This document shows, piece by piece, positions 34,609 to 44,442 of a DNA stretch of 64,000 nucleotides. Position numbers and translations under genes: made by a program. The stretch is taken from the NCBI GenBank assembly GCA_034433305.1, contig DAOUAM010000052.1, positions 3,043-67,042 on the forward strand, written 5' to 3'. The stretch is from DAOUAM01 sp034433305. Its GTDB lineage: Bacteria; Chloroflexota; Dehalococcoidia; Lucifugimonadales; DAOUAM01. Each line of letters begins with the position of its first letter. Position 1 is the stretch's first letter. The notes beneath the pieces are model-generated. The model was not told the DNA's origin, did not search any database, and saw only the letters and a list, made by a program, of their open reading frames with translations.

Positions 34609-35318
34609 GGAACACCCTGATCATCGCCTGGAAAGAGATCAAGACCTACTTCTCCACCCCCATGGCGTATATCATCGGCGGCATGTTCCTGGTGTACGCC
34701 GGCATAGTGTTTGTCAACGACATAAGCGGCGCCTTCGCCGAGGCCAGCGTCCGGGGGTTCATCGTCCCGGCTAGCTTCTTCTTCGTGCTGCTGTCGCCGC
34801 TGCTGACCATGCGGCTGCTGGCCGAGGAGCAGAAGATGGGCACCCTGGAGCTGCTGCTGACGGCGCCGGTGCGGGACTGGGAAGTGGCCATGGGCAAGTA
34901 CCTGGCGAGCCTCGTCATCCTGGCGGCCACCATCGCCCTGACGCTGTACTACGTGCTGCTGCTGTACTGGTTCGGCGAGCCTGACGGCGGGCCGGTGTTC
35001 AGCGCCTACCTGGGGCTGTTCCTGCACGGTGCGGCGTCGCTGTCCGTGGGGCTGCTGGCGTCGTCCCTTACCAGCAACCAGATCGTGGCGGCGGTGGTGG
35101 GCGTGGGCATCCTGCTGCCCCTGTCCTTCACCGACTTCGTGGCCGAGCGCGTCACTGGCTTCGCCTCGGACATACTGCAAGCTATGTCCATGGGAGCGCA
35201 CTTCACCGATTTCACCCGAGGCATCATAGACACCAGCCACGTGGTGTACTACGTTACCGTAGCGGCGGTGTTCCTGTTCCTGACAGTCAGGTCCCTTGAA
35301 ACTCGCAGGTGGCGATAA
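34605..35318 (+). CDS. ABC transporter permease (GldF-like, ABC-2 family)
   Basis: A 237-residue integral membrane protein with six predicted segments. The N-terminal IIAWKEIKTYFSTPMAYIIG and the central LTMRLLAEEQKMGTLELLL are typical of ABC-2/NosY/GldF permeases. The start is TTG overlapping the ATPase stop (TTGA), indicating coupling. The substrate is unknown. Confidence 0.92.
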   Translation: MRNTLIIAWKEIKTYFSTPMAYIIGGMFLVYAGIVFVNDISGAFAEASVRGFIVPASFFFVLLSPLLTMRLLAEEQKMGTLELLLTAPVRDWEVAMGKYLASLVILAATIALTLYYVLLLYWFGEPDGGPVFSAYLGLFLHGAASLSVGLLASSLTSNQIVAAVVGVGILLPLSFTDFVAERVTGFASDILQAMSMGAHFTDFTRGIIDTSHVVYYVTVAAVFLFLTVRSLETRRWR

Positions 35319-36970
35319 CCTTGGCACAGACCACAAGAGCCGGCGAAAGTCTGCTGAAAGATACCCTGTTACCCACGCTCCGCTCTCTAGGCTTCTGGAG
35401 CTTCGTGCTGGCCATAGTCGGCGCCATCGCGCTGATAGCCGGCATTGTCATATACCTGACCATAGAGGAGATACGGGGCTTTGCCATAAGCGTCCTCTCC
35501 ATAGGAGCGCTGATGCTGTTCCTGGCCCTGGTCCTGTCGCCCAGGGCGGTGGCCCTGTTCCTGGTGGGACGCCAGGGCAGGTATGGCAGCAATGTGCTGG
35601 TGATGAGCGCCGCCTTTTTCGCCATCGCCATCCTGGTCAACTTCCTCACGTTCCGCAACCCTGCCCGCATGGATGTCACGGCCACCCGCGTCTTCACCCT
35701 GGCGCCCCAGACGGTGCAGGTGCTGGAGAACCTCCAGAGCACCATCCGGGCCAATGCCTTCTTCGTCCCCAACGACTCCAGGCAGCGCTTCGCCCGCCAG
35801 CAGGCCGAGGACCTGCTCAACGAGTTCTCCCGTCGCTCCCAGAAGTTCGAGTTCCGCTTCATTGACCCGGAGCTTAACCCTTCCCTGGCCCGGCGGTACA
35901 ACGTCACCCAGTACCCGGCGGTGGTGTTCGAGGACGTGGAGCGCGGCACTCAGCAGCAGGCCACGGGCTTCACCGAGCAGCGGTTCCTCACCGCCATCCT
36001 GTCGGTGACAGGCATCCAGCAGAAGCGCGTCTATTACCTCATCGGCCATAAGGAGCGGGACATCACCCGCGACCTGGCCACGGGCAATATCCAGGACGAC
36101 GGCTTCGACCTGGCTGTGGAGGGCATGGAGCGGGACAACTACACGGTGCTGCCGCTGAACCTCCAGCAGGTGGACAGGGTGCCCGACGACACGGCGGTGC
36201 TGGTCATAGCCGGCCCCAGGCAGGAGATGAGCTCCACGGACAGGGACAAGCTGGTCGAGTACATCAAGCGCGGCGGCAGGATAGTGGCCCTGCTGGACCC
36301 GGAGACGCCGCCGTCCTTCGTGGACCTGGTCTCGCGCTGGGGCTTCAAACTGGGCGGCTACAGTATCGCCGACGCGGCAAGCTCCGTGGGCGGCGAGATG
36401 CTGACACCGCTGCTGCAGAGGGCCAACGGCCAGTACACCAGCAGCGAAGTCTCTGGCGTGCAGATAGCCGACCAGGTCAGCGTCACATTCTACCCTGGAG
36501 TTACCTCCATCGAGCCGGTCATTCCCCTGGAGGACATGCCCTTCTCCATCCAGTTCAAGCCGTTGGGCATGACCACCCCGGCAAGCTGGCTGGAGACGGA
36601 CGTGGAGCACGTGAACTTTGAGCCTGACAAGGAGGTGGCTGGCCCCTTCGTGGTGGCCGCTGTCATCGAGGCCAGCGGCACGGTGGACGAGAAGGAGACG
36701 CATCGTCCCGCCAAGTTTATCATCTTCGGCGACTCCGACTTCATCAAGAACAACCGCATCAACAGCTTCGACAACCAGGACATGTTCCTGAACTCGGTCA
36801 ACTGGCTGGCCGAGGACTTCAACCAGATATCCATCAGGCCGAAGCTCTACGCCTTCCGGGAGCTGGTGGTCACATCCCGAGAGCGGGAGTTCATCAAGTG
36901 GACAAGCTGGCTCCTGCCGCCCAGCGTGATGGTCCTCCTGGGGGCCATCGTCTGGTGGCGAAGACGCTAG
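35309..36970 (+). CDS. GldG-like ABC-associated protein
   Basis: A 553-residue protein anchored at both ends. Transmembrane segments lie at ~27-50, ~58-77 and ~90-110; a large extracytoplasmic GldG-like/DUF7088 domain follows (DVTATRVFTLAPQTVQVLEN, YYLIGHKERD, VLVIAGPRQEMSSTDRDKL, FGDSDFIKNN); a final segment ends in WWRRR. It starts with GTG inside the permease gene end (10-base overlap). Such proteins accompany GldA/GldF transporters; their role may be substrate handling outside the cell. Confidence 0.88.
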   Translation: MAITLAQTTRAGESLLKDTLLPTLRSLGFWSFVLAIVGAIALIAGIVIYLTIEEIRGFAISVLSIGALMLFLALVLSPRAVALFLVGRQGRYGSNVLVMSAAFFAIAILVNFLTFRNPARMDVTATRVFTLAPQTVQVLENLQSTIRANAFFVPNDSRQRFARQQAEDLLNEFSRRSQKFEFRFIDPELNPSLARRYNVTQYPAVVFEDVERGTQQQATGFTEQRFLTAILSVTGIQQKRVYYLIGHKERDITRDLATGNIQDDGFDLAVEGMERDNYTVLPLNLQQVDRVPDDTAVLVIAGPRQEMSSTDRDKLVEYIKRGGRIVALLDPETPPSFVDLVSRWGFKLGGYSIADAASSVGGEMLTPLLQRANGQYTSSEVSGVQIADQVSVTFYPGVTSIEPVIPLEDMPFSIQFKPLGMTTPASWLETDVEHVNFEPDKEVAGPFVVAAVIEASGTVDEKETHRPAKFIIFGDSDFIKNNRINSFDNQDMFLNSVNWLAEDFNQISIRPKLYAFRELVVTSREREFIKWTSWLLPPSVMVLLGAIVWWRRR

Positions 36971-36985
36971 GGCAGGGGTGGTAGC

Positions 36986-38047
36986 ATGAGCCTCCGGACG
37001 ACGGTCTTCCTGATTATCGCGGCCGCCATCGTCGGCGTTATCGTGTACATAAACCCCTTCAAGAAGGACGAGGAGGACGAGCCTGACCCGCCCTGGTTCT
37101 ACCAGGTCTCCATGGATGACATCACCACCATCCAGGTCAAGCACCAGGACAAGCAGGTGAAGTTCATCAAGGGGCCAGAGGACGCCTGGCTGTTCGAGGA
37201 CCCCGAAGGCATACCGCCCAGCCACGAGCGCTGGGGCGGCATTCCGCTCCTGCTGAGCGGGCCGCAGACGCGCCGCAACCTGACGGAGCAGCCCCAGCTT
37301 ATCGAGAATATCAACCTGGCGGACTACGGCCTGGACGATCCCCAGACCATTGTTGACCTGGACATGGTGGGCAACCGGCACCTTCAGTTCCGCCTGGGGG
37401 ACAAGACCACCGACGGCGGCCACCACTACGCCCAGGTGGTGGGCTTCCCCCAGCTGTTCACCATCGCCGCAAGCTGGGGCGACGTGGTCGCCAGGCTGGC
37501 AGCCGAGCCTCCGCTGCCCAAGTGGTACGTCAAGCGCACGCCCGAGGAGATTGTGGAGCTGAACATCTACCTGGGCGACTATACCTCTGAGAACACGGAA
37601 CTGCTCCAGTTCAAGAAGGACAGCGATAACGGCACCTGGTCAGTCCAGCACTATGACGAGGACCAGCAGGCGTACCCTGTTGACCCCAACCGCCTGGAGG
37701 AGCTTGTCTCCCTGCTCAGCGGGCCTCCCACCATCGCCGTGGCAGACCCCAAGGCCGAGGACAAGGACTTTGCCCAGTACGGCATAGGCAAGGAGTCCAG
37801 CGCCATCGAGCTACGGTTCGCCGGGGAGACCGAGCGCGGCACCCGGTTCATAGATGGCATCCTGTTCACCCTGGGCACCAAGGCCCCCGAGAAGAACGGC
37901 TACTATGCCCGCTCCGAGAGCGACGAGTTCTTCAAGCCGGTGCTGCTGCTGGACGCCGCCTGGACGGAGAAGGTGCTGGGCCTGAAGGACAACATCCCCT
38001 ACGCGCCGGAGTCCCGCGCCTCCGCCGGCAGCCAGCCCCAGCCCTAG
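36986..38047 (+). CDS. DUF4340 protein of the Gld-like ABC operon
   Basis: A 353-residue protein with one N-terminal membrane segment (TVFLIIAAAIVGVIVYINPF) and an outside domain with two DUF4340-like repeats (ITTIQVKHQDKQVKFIKGPE and IVELNIYLGDYTSENTELLQ, each followed by a two-strand motif with a GLDDP/GIGKE turn). It is last in the operon, 15 bases after the GldG-like gene. DUF4340 proteins are regular partners of GldG-type transporters. Function is unknown. Confidence 0.87.
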   Translation: MSLRTTVFLIIAAAIVGVIVYINPFKKDEEDEPDPPWFYQVSMDDITTIQVKHQDKQVKFIKGPEDAWLFEDPEGIPPSHERWGGIPLLLSGPQTRRNLTEQPQLIENINLADYGLDDPQTIVDLDMVGNRHLQFRLGDKTTDGGHHYAQVVGFPQLFTIAASWGDVVARLAAEPPLPKWYVKRTPEEIVELNIYLGDYTSENTELLQFKKDSDNGTWSVQHYDEDQQAYPVDPNRLEELVSLLSGPPTIAVADPKAEDKDFAQYGIGKESSAIELRFAGETERGTRFIDGILFTLGTKAPEKNGYYARSESDEFFKPVLLLDAAWTEKVLGLKDNIPYAPESRASAGSQPQP

Positions 38048-38115
38048 TGCTAAACTCCATGGGCACAGGCAGGCCGGCCCAAGAGGGCGCACGTCGCCTT
38101 CCCCGCCCGAGGATG

Positions 38116-39540
38116 CTATACCCGCTGAATGTTCTCATGCCCCCTCAGGCTGGCGCCCTGGCGCAGTAGCTCGTCCTGGGCAGGCACGTCCCTGGGCGGC
38201 AGGCCAGAACGGGCAGCCAGGGCAGCGCAGACGCCCGCCGCCTGGCCTGTCGCCATGGCCACAGGCATCACCCGGTAGGAGGACATGGCCTCGTGGGTGC
38301 CGGAGAGGCAGCGCCCGGCTACCAGCAGGCCCTCGACACCCTGGGGCAGCAGGCACCGCAGCGGTATGTCGTAGGACTCCCCCGGAGGAAGGCGCTGGAG
38401 CAGCGTACCCTTGCCTGAGGGATTGTGGATATCTATGGGGTACGAGCAGCGGGCGACCACGTCGGGGAACTTGCGGGCAGACAGCACATCCTCTGCGGTC
38501 AAGTGGTACTCCCCTGTGATCCTGTGGGTCTCCCGTACGCCGATGCCCACACCGCTCTGCGCCACGTAGGACCTCTCGAAGCCAGGGACGTAGCGCCGCA
38601 GGAAGGCGGCTATCTCCCGCATCTGCCGCCGAGCGCACCATTCAGCGTAGGTCAGGTCCCACACGTCAATGCCCAGGACTCCCGTCACCCGTGTGGTGTT
38701 GACGCTGACTTCGCGCTGGTGAGGCGTGCCGAAAAACAGGATGTCCTCGCGGGGAAGGTGCAACTCTCCGGCCTCGGCAGCCCGCTGGATGAGGTCCCAC
38801 AGGCCATGCACGCCGCGCCACTGGCCCGGATGGGCGCTGGCGTAAGCCTGGAAGGCGGCCCGCTCGAACTCCACCATGCGGAACATCAGAGTCATGGGCT
38901 GGACCGAGCCATCCTCCAGGCGGCCTATCTCGAAGGGCGCGCCGGCCATGGCCGCAATGTCGCCGTCGCCCGTGCAGTCCACCACGGCCTTTGCCCGCAC
39001 CACCACCGGCCCGGACTTGGTCTCAAAGACCACGCCCTGCAGGGCACCGCTCCCAAGCACACCCGAGGCGAAGGCGTGGAACAGGAGCTGCACGCCGGCC
39101 TCGTCCAGCACCTCCATGGCCACCGACTTGAACACCTCAGGGTCGAAAGGCACCACGAAGCCCGTGGCCTCAGAGGGAGGGACGGCGCCGCCGGCCGCCA
39201 CCAGCCTGTCCAGGAACTTCTTCACGACACCCGCCACCACGGGGTCGCCGGGGCCGTGGTCTGGCGGCAGCAGGTGGCGCGCTGCCTCCGGGGACGTACC
39301 ACCTCGCTGCGTGTGAAAGGACATGAGGGGCATGACCAGGGCCACCGTGGCGTTGCCGCCCAGGAAGCCGTAACGCTCCACCAGCACCACCTGAGCGCCC
39401 ACCGCCGCTGCACCCAGCGCCGCGCCCATGCCCGCCGGGCCTCCGCCCACCACCAGCACGTCGGTGCTGGCAGCCAGCCTGGCGCTCCTGGCGGGTAGCG
39501 TCACCTCAGCGGCATGGCCTGGACGGGGCAGGGGAGGCAT
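38116..39540 (-). CDS. FAD-dependent oxidoreductase
   Basis: A 474-residue protein of the FAD-dependent oxidoreductase group PF12831. The dinucleotide-binding motif is VLVVGGGPAGMGAALGAAAV (~residues 29-48), followed by RYGFLGGNATVALVM. The second motif AVVDCTGDGDIAAMAGAPFE and the C-terminal GLLVAGRCLSGTHEAMSSYR, with VMPVAMATGQAAG, complete the FAD site. No signal peptide is seen. It starts two bases after the CsaB-like gene. The electron acceptor and substrate are unknown. Confidence 0.88.
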   Translation of the reverse strand: MPPLPRPGHAAEVTLPARSARLAASTDVLVVGGGPAGMGAALGAAAVGAQVVLVERYGFLGGNATVALVMPLMSFHTQRGGTSPEAARHLLPPDHGPGDPVVAGVVKKFLDRLVAAGGAVPPSEATGFVVPFDPEVFKSVAMEVLDEAGVQLLFHAFASGVLGSGALQGVVFETKSGPVVVRAKAVVDCTGDGDIAAMAGAPFEIGRLEDGSVQPMTLMFRMVEFERAAFQAYASAHPGQWRGVHGLWDLIQRAAEAGELHLPREDILFFGTPHQREVSVNTTRVTGVLGIDVWDLTYAEWCARRQMREIAAFLRRYVPGFERSYVAQSGVGIGVRETHRITGEYHLTAEDVLSARKFPDVVARCSYPIDIHNPSGKGTLLQRLPPGESYDIPLRCLLPQGVEGLLVAGRCLSGTHEAMSSYRVMPVAMATGQAAGVCAALAARSGLPPRDVPAQDELLRQGASLRGHENIQRV

Positions 39541-39542
39541 GG

Positions 39543-40697
39543 CTACTGTCCCATGGCGCCACGGCCGGCCCTGGCGGCCTGCTGGGCCAGCAAGCGCACG
39601 GCGATGCGGTTGTTCTCCCTGGCGCGCTCCTGAAGGGAGGGGAGCAGCTTGCCTATCCTGGCCTGGATGTCCCTGCGCAGGTCCCAGGAGCGGTCAATGT
39701 AGGCAATCAACTGGCCCGCGTTGACCTGTTTGGCCGGAGGCATGTCTATCTCCAGCGCTTCCAGGAAGCCGCTCACCTTGTCGGCGTAAGGCAGCGCCAC
39801 GAAAGGCACCTGCCGCATGGCCGCGAACATCAGGAAGTGCAGGCGCACGCCCACGGCAAAGGCAAAGTGGCCAATGAGCGAGAGCAACTGGCCTGGCGTG
39901 TACTCGCCCTTCAGGACTGTGGCGCGGTCAGCATGGGACATCTGGGCGATGACGGCGTGGGAGAACTGCATGTCCAGGTTGCGCCGCTCCATGGGCACGA
40001 AGACGAGGTCGGCGTCGAGCCTGTCTATCATGTAGTCGGCGGTGTTGGCCAGCATGGCCTGGTAGTGGGCCGGGTCTATATCGGGCGCGGCCACGCCAGG
40101 CTCGCGGACGGATACTCCCACCAGCCGGTGGCGGCGGTTCAGGCCCTCGGTCTCCAGAGCGCCAGAGGGCAACGGCTCTGGCTGCAGCAGCAGCGCCGGG
40201 TCCGCCGTGACCTGTATGTCGCGCACAACGCCGACCTGCTCCAGCAACTGGCGCGCTCGCCTCTCCCGCACCGTGACCTCGGTGGCCCTGTTCAGGCAGT
40301 CACGCACAAGCTGCTGTGCCGCCGCTTCCTGCAGTGGCCCGGCGCTTACGGCGTAGACCATCACCGGCAAGCCCATGTCCTCGGCCAGGGCGACCTCTCG
40401 CAGGTACATGGCCGCCTCGGCGTCGAAGAGGATCCCGCCGCCACCCAGGACAAACAGGTCGAGTCGCTCTATCTCCGGGGCGACCTCGCCACGAGAAAGC
40501 TCACGCACTGGCACCGCCCGCTCGACTTTATGGCGGGCCAGGGTGTCCCTGGGGTTGCGCGAGAATACGGTGATCTCGACCGGAAGGGAACGCCTCAGTT
40601 CGGTGACCATGACCTGGAGGATAGCCTCGTCGCCCAGGTTCATGCCACCGTAGGAGCCGGAAATACCAACGCGAAAGGGCTGCTCCCTGCTGACCAT
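39543..40697 (-). CDS. csaB: Polysaccharide pyruvyl transferase family protein (CsaB-like)
   Basis: A 384-residue GT-B-like enzyme. Features are ISGSYGGMNLGDEAILQVM at the N-terminus, LFVLGGGGILFD, VSVREPG and the C-terminal GVRLHFLMFAAMRQVPFVAL with KVSGFLE. CsaB adds pyruvate ketal to wall polysaccharides so that S-layer SLH proteins bind. Here it suggests a pyruvylated envelope polymer. The next gene on the strand is an FAD oxidoreductase two bases away, an unusual partner. The symbol is given by similarity only. Confidence 0.85.
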   Translation of the reverse strand: MVSREQPFRVGISGSYGGMNLGDEAILQVMVTELRRSLPVEITVFSRNPRDTLARHKVERAVPVRELSRGEVAPEIERLDLFVLGGGGILFDAEAAMYLREVALAEDMGLPVMVYAVSAGPLQEAAAQQLVRDCLNRATEVTVRERRARQLLEQVGVVRDIQVTADPALLLQPEPLPSGALETEGLNRRHRLVGVSVREPGVAAPDIDPAHYQAMLANTADYMIDRLDADLVFVPMERRNLDMQFSHAVIAQMSHADRATVLKGEYTPGQLLSLIGHFAFAVGVRLHFLMFAAMRQVPFVALPYADKVSGFLEALEIDMPPAKQVNAGQLIAYIDRSWDLRRDIQARIGKLLPSLQERARENNRIAVRLLAQQAARAGRGAMGQ

Positions 40698-41064
40698 CTG
40701 CCTTCTTACCTCTCCTCCACTTCCACAGCGTCCCCAAAAGCATGTGTGGAAAGCCCTTTTGCTTATCGTGCCTTCTCCCAGGCCTGCCCCAGAGAACGCT
40801 TACTGCTCGACATAAGGGGGGTGGCGTATAGTGGAACGGGCGCTGAGAGAACTCACCCTCAGTCTTTAAGGACACCAGGGGTGAGGTCGGCCCGGCCTCG
40901 CCAGCTTCCAGCTACCCTCAATAACTGTCTGCTCCTGGGCCACGCGCCGAGGGGGCATGGCCTGACCTCTCTCTGGCTATTACCCAACAAATAGTAGCTG
41001 AAAGCCGCGTCAGTGGCGTCGTCACATACGATTAGAGGCACCCAACAAAACGTCCGCGCCGGCG
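40698..41064. other. Intergenic region upstream of the CsaB-like gene
   Basis: This 367-base stretch separates recG (ending at 41065) from the csaB-like start. It has mixed composition. A weak minus-strand -10 candidate (TATACG near 40832-40837) is the only promoter sign. No coding frame with a ribosome site, hairpin terminator or RNA gene was recognised. Confidence 0.45.
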
Positions 41065-43575
41065 TCAGCTAGCCTCGTCGGCCAGGCTGGCCTGGTACTG
41101 CTGGAGACGCTGGGCCAGGCCGGCGTGCTCCGGCCGGGCAAGCTCAGGGTCGCTTTTGAGCAGGCGCGCGGCCTCGCGGCGGGCCAGGTCCAGGATGTCC
41201 TGGTCGGACAGGCGGGCCACATTCAGGTCTGGCAGGCCGCTCTGGCGTGTGCCCAGGTAGTCGCCGGGGCCACGCAGCTCCAGGTCCTTCTCGGCCAGTC
41301 TGAAGCCGTCGTGAATGGCCACCAGGGCGTTCAGCCGCTCCCGGGCCTCCTCGCTGATGGAGTCGGCCACCAGGACGCAGTAGCTCTGGTGCTGGCCGCG
41401 GCCTACCCTGCCCCGGAACTGGTGGAGCTGGGCCAGGCCGAAGCGGTCGGCGCCGTCTATGAGCATCACCGTGGCGTTGGGCACGTCTATGCCCACCTCC
41501 ACCACCGGCGTGGACACCAGGATATGCAGCTCGCCTCGCTTGAACTGGTCCATCACCTGCTGTTTCTCGGCCAGGGACATGCGCCCGTGGAGCAGGCCCA
41601 GCCTCAGGTCGGGGAACACCTCGGCGGACAGGCGCTCGTGCTCCTTCGTGGCGGCGGCCGCCTGTATCGCCTCCGACTCCTCGATGAGCGGGCAGACGAT
41701 GAAGGCCTGACGCCCCTTCATGACCTCAGACCGGACGAGGTTGTAGGCCAGCGCCCTCCGTTCGCCCTCCACGAAGCGCGTCCGCACCTCCTGGCGCCCG
41801 GGCGGCAGCTCGTCAATGATGGACATGTCCAGGTCACCATAGAGGGTAAGGGCCAGGGAGCGAGGGATAGGCGTCGCCGACATGGCCAGCAGGTGGGGCC
41901 GCTGGCCCTTCTGGCGCAGGGCGGCCCGCTGCATGACGCCGAAGCGGTGCTGCTCGTCCACCACTGCCAGGGCCAGTCGGGGTATCTCCACGTCCTCCTG
42001 TATGAGGGCGTGGGTGCCGATGACGATGTCCACCTGGCCGGCCGCCAGGCGCTGGTGCATGTCCTCCTTGGCGCGCCGGGGCATGCTGCCCAGCAGCAGG
42101 CCAATGACTATGGGCCGGGGAAGACCGCCCAGGCGCACCGACACCAGGTACTCCTCCGGCATTGCCTCGGACAGCCTGGAGAGCAGGCCCGACACGGTGA
42201 GGAAGTGCTGCTCGGCCAGTACCTCGGTGGGGGCCATAAGGGCGCCCTGGAAGCCGTTGGCGGCGGCCACCAGCAGCGCGGCCAGCGCCACCACCGTCTT
42301 GCCGCTGCCCACGTCGCCCTGGAGCAGCCGGCCCATGGGGGTGGTCCTGCCCATATCCTCCAGGACCTCCCGCAGCGCCCTGGCCTGGGCGCCCGTCAGG
42401 GCGAAGGGCAGCGAGCCGAGGAAGGCGTCCAGCAGCTCCCTGTCCGCCCGCAGCGGGACGCTCTCGCCCTGCTCCTGCCACTGCTGCCTGCGCCTCAGCA
42501 GGACGAGCTGCATCAGGAACAGCTCGTCGAAGGCCAGGCGGTAGCGCGCCGCCTTCCAGGCCGCGAGGGTGTCGGGGTAGTGCATCTGGGCGATGGCGTC
42601 CTGGAGGCCCACCAGGCCGGCGCGGTGCCGGATGTCCTCAGGCAGAAAGTCCGCCACCCTGGGAAGGGCGACCTCCAGGGCCTGCTTCACTGCTCTCCGC
42701 AGCGTCCTCTGGTAAAGCCCTTCCACCAGGTGGTACACCGGCACCAGCCGGCCGGTGTGCACCAGCTCCTCCTGGCCGCGCAGCAACTCCCAGTCTGGCG
42801 ACTCGAAGACCAGCATCCCACGGAACACGCTGATCTTGCCGCTGAGGACGACCTGGACGCCTGGCTTGAGCGCGCTGGCGACGAACTTGTTCCTGAACCA
42901 GACAGCCCGCACGTTGCCCGTCTCGTCCCCCAGGATGGCCTGGGTGGACTTGAAGCTCTGGTTGCCCAACTGGGTGACCTCGGCCTCCCAGACGGTCAGG
43001 ACAGCGGTCTGGTCCTCGCCGGGCCGCAACTGGGCGACCTTGCGGATGTTGGCGTAGTCGTTGTGGCGAAAGGGGAAGTGGTATATCAGGTCGCGCACCG
43101 TCTGGATGCCCAGCTTCCGCAGCTTTGCCGCAGTCTGGACCGAGACACGGTGGAGGCGGGTGACATCGTCATCCAGGGAGATACTGGCTGACGCCGGCTT
43201 GCCTGCTGGCCGAGGCTTTGGAGAAGCGGCGCTCACTCCGGCGGCGCGGCCAGCAGACTGGTGCGGCCTGGCCCTCGGCCCTGGTGTGGCCCGCGATGCC
43301 TCTGGACTCGTGGCGCTGCTCGCCTGCTCTCCATCTCTCACGCTGGCTGGCTTTCCCGCGAGTTTGGCCAGCACAGCTTCCGCCCATGCCCTGCGCTGGT
43401 CCTGCGTGAGGCTGGAGTAGGAGACCAGCTCGCCCAGCACCGGCCTCAGCTCTTCGGCCTTGTTTTGCAGGAACCTGTCGAGGCCGCCGGTGACTGTCCT
43501 GTCGCCAAACCCCCGCTTCTGCTCCTGCTGGAGGATCTTCCTCAGGGTCTCGGAGGCTGGGCTGGTGCCTGGCAT
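41065..43575 (-). CDS. recG: ATP-dependent DNA helicase RecG
   Basis: An 836-residue RecG that remodels stalled forks and Holliday junctions. The wedge/OB domain begins VQTAAKLRKLGIQTVRDLIY; helicase motifs include GDVGSGKTVVALAAL (Walker A), VVDEQHRFGV (DEQH), MSATPIPRSLALTLYGDLD and LHQFRGRVGRG. A ~110-residue Ser/Ala/Pro-rich N-terminal region precedes the wedge, longer than in E. coli. The ATG at 43575 is used, nine bases after degV stops; the frame runs another 176 codons into degV but that part is a shadow. No strong ribosome site is seen, so translation may be coupled to degV. Confidence 0.94.
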   Translation of the reverse strand: MPGTSPASETLRKILQQEQKRGFGDRTVTGGLDRFLQNKAEELRPVLGELVSYSSLTQDQRRAWAEAVLAKLAGKPASVRDGEQASSATSPEASRATPGPRARPHQSAGRAAGVSAASPKPRPAGKPASASISLDDDVTRLHRVSVQTAAKLRKLGIQTVRDLIYHFPFRHNDYANIRKVAQLRPGEDQTAVLTVWEAEVTQLGNQSFKSTQAILGDETGNVRAVWFRNKFVASALKPGVQVVLSGKISVFRGMLVFESPDWELLRGQEELVHTGRLVPVYHLVEGLYQRTLRRAVKQALEVALPRVADFLPEDIRHRAGLVGLQDAIAQMHYPDTLAAWKAARYRLAFDELFLMQLVLLRRRQQWQEQGESVPLRADRELLDAFLGSLPFALTGAQARALREVLEDMGRTTPMGRLLQGDVGSGKTVVALAALLVAAANGFQGALMAPTEVLAEQHFLTVSGLLSRLSEAMPEEYLVSVRLGGLPRPIVIGLLLGSMPRRAKEDMHQRLAAGQVDIVIGTHALIQEDVEIPRLALAVVDEQHRFGVMQRAALRQKGQRPHLLAMSATPIPRSLALTLYGDLDMSIIDELPPGRQEVRTRFVEGERRALAYNLVRSEVMKGRQAFIVCPLIEESEAIQAAAATKEHERLSAEVFPDLRLGLLHGRMSLAEKQQVMDQFKRGELHILVSTPVVEVGIDVPNATVMLIDGADRFGLAQLHQFRGRVGRGQHQSYCVLVADSISEEARERLNALVAIHDGFRLAEKDLELRGPGDYLGTRQSGLPDLNVARLSDQDILDLARREAARLLKSDPELARPEHAGLAQRLQQYQASLADEAS

Positions 43576-43583
43576 GGGTAGCG

Positions 43584-44429
43584 TCAGTCCACGGCGCGGA
43601 GCAGCCCGATGCCCAGCGCTCCGGGGCCAACGTAGGTCCCCAGCACTGGGCCGAAGCGCGCCAGATAGGGAGTCTTGCCTTGTGGCAGCAGGTCGGCCAG
43701 GTCCCTGGCGACCTGCTGGGCATCTTCTGGGGTAGTGCTGTAGAGGACGGCCATCTCCTCCACGGGGGCGAAGCTGCGGGCGACCTCCTTGAGCCGGGCC
43801 AGGCCCTTGGGGCGAGTGCGCGGCCTGTCCAGCGGGTGGACCTCGCCGTCCCGGACGATGACCATGGGCTTGACCTTCAGCAGCGAGCCTACCATGGCCT
43901 GGGCCTTGCCGATGCGTCCGCCCTTTTGCAGGTACTCCAGGGTGTCCAGCAGCACGAAGCAGCGGCAGCGGCTGGCGGCATGCCGCGCGGCGCTGACCAC
44001 CTCCTGGAGGCTGACGCCCTGCTTGGCCAGCCTGGCCGCCACCATGGCCACCAGGCCCACGCCCATGGAGGCCTGATAGGTGTCCAGCACCTCGATGGGG
44101 CAACTGATGCTGACCTGCTCCTTCGCGCGGCCAGCGGCGTTCATGGTGCCGCTGACCCTGGAGGAGATGTGCACCGAGAGTATGCCATCGGCGCCCTTGC
44201 TCAGGCGCTCGTAGACCTCCATGAATGCGCCTATGGACGGCGCGGAGGTCGTGGGAAGCTCAGCGCTCTCCTTCAGGCGGCGGTAGAACTCGTCGGGGAG
44301 CATGTCCACGCCGTCCCTGTACACCTGGGCGCCGAAGTGGACGTTCAGGGGCACCACCGTGATGTCCAGGCCCTGGGCCAGGTCGCTGGGCAGGTCTGAG
44401 GTGCTGTCGGTGACGACTCTAACTGCCAT
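43584..44429 (-). CDS. DegV family fatty-acid-binding protein (FakB-like)
   Basis: A 281-residue DegV protein. Family features are VVTDSTSDLP at the N-terminus, TSAPSIGAFMEVYERL, VHISSRVSGTMNAA (fatty-acid carboxylate site), VLDTYQASMGVG and LEYLQKGGRIGKAQAMVGSL. In fatty acid kinases, FakB proteins of this family present the acyl chain to FakA. The fakA-like gene ends 14 bases upstream, so the pair most likely activates exogenous or recycled fatty acids. recG follows. Confidence 0.92.
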   Translation of the reverse strand: MAVRVVTDSTSDLPSDLAQGLDITVVPLNVHFGAQVYRDGVDMLPDEFYRRLKESAELPTTSAPSIGAFMEVYERLSKGADGILSVHISSRVSGTMNAAGRAKEQVSISCPIEVLDTYQASMGVGLVAMVAARLAKQGVSLQEVVSAARHAASRCRCFVLLDTLEYLQKGGRIGKAQAMVGSLLKVKPMVIVRDGEVHPLDRPRTRPKGLARLKEVARSFAPVEEMAVLYSTTPEDAQQVARDLADLLPQGKTPYLARFGPVLGTYVGPGALGIGLLRAVD

Positions 44430-44442
44430 GCTCCACCGTCGC

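Noticed and set aside
43576..44103. 176-residue N-terminal extension of recG
   Set aside because: It is antisense-like Gly/Arg/Pro-rich translation of degV in another frame; RecG starts naturally at MPGTSPASE.
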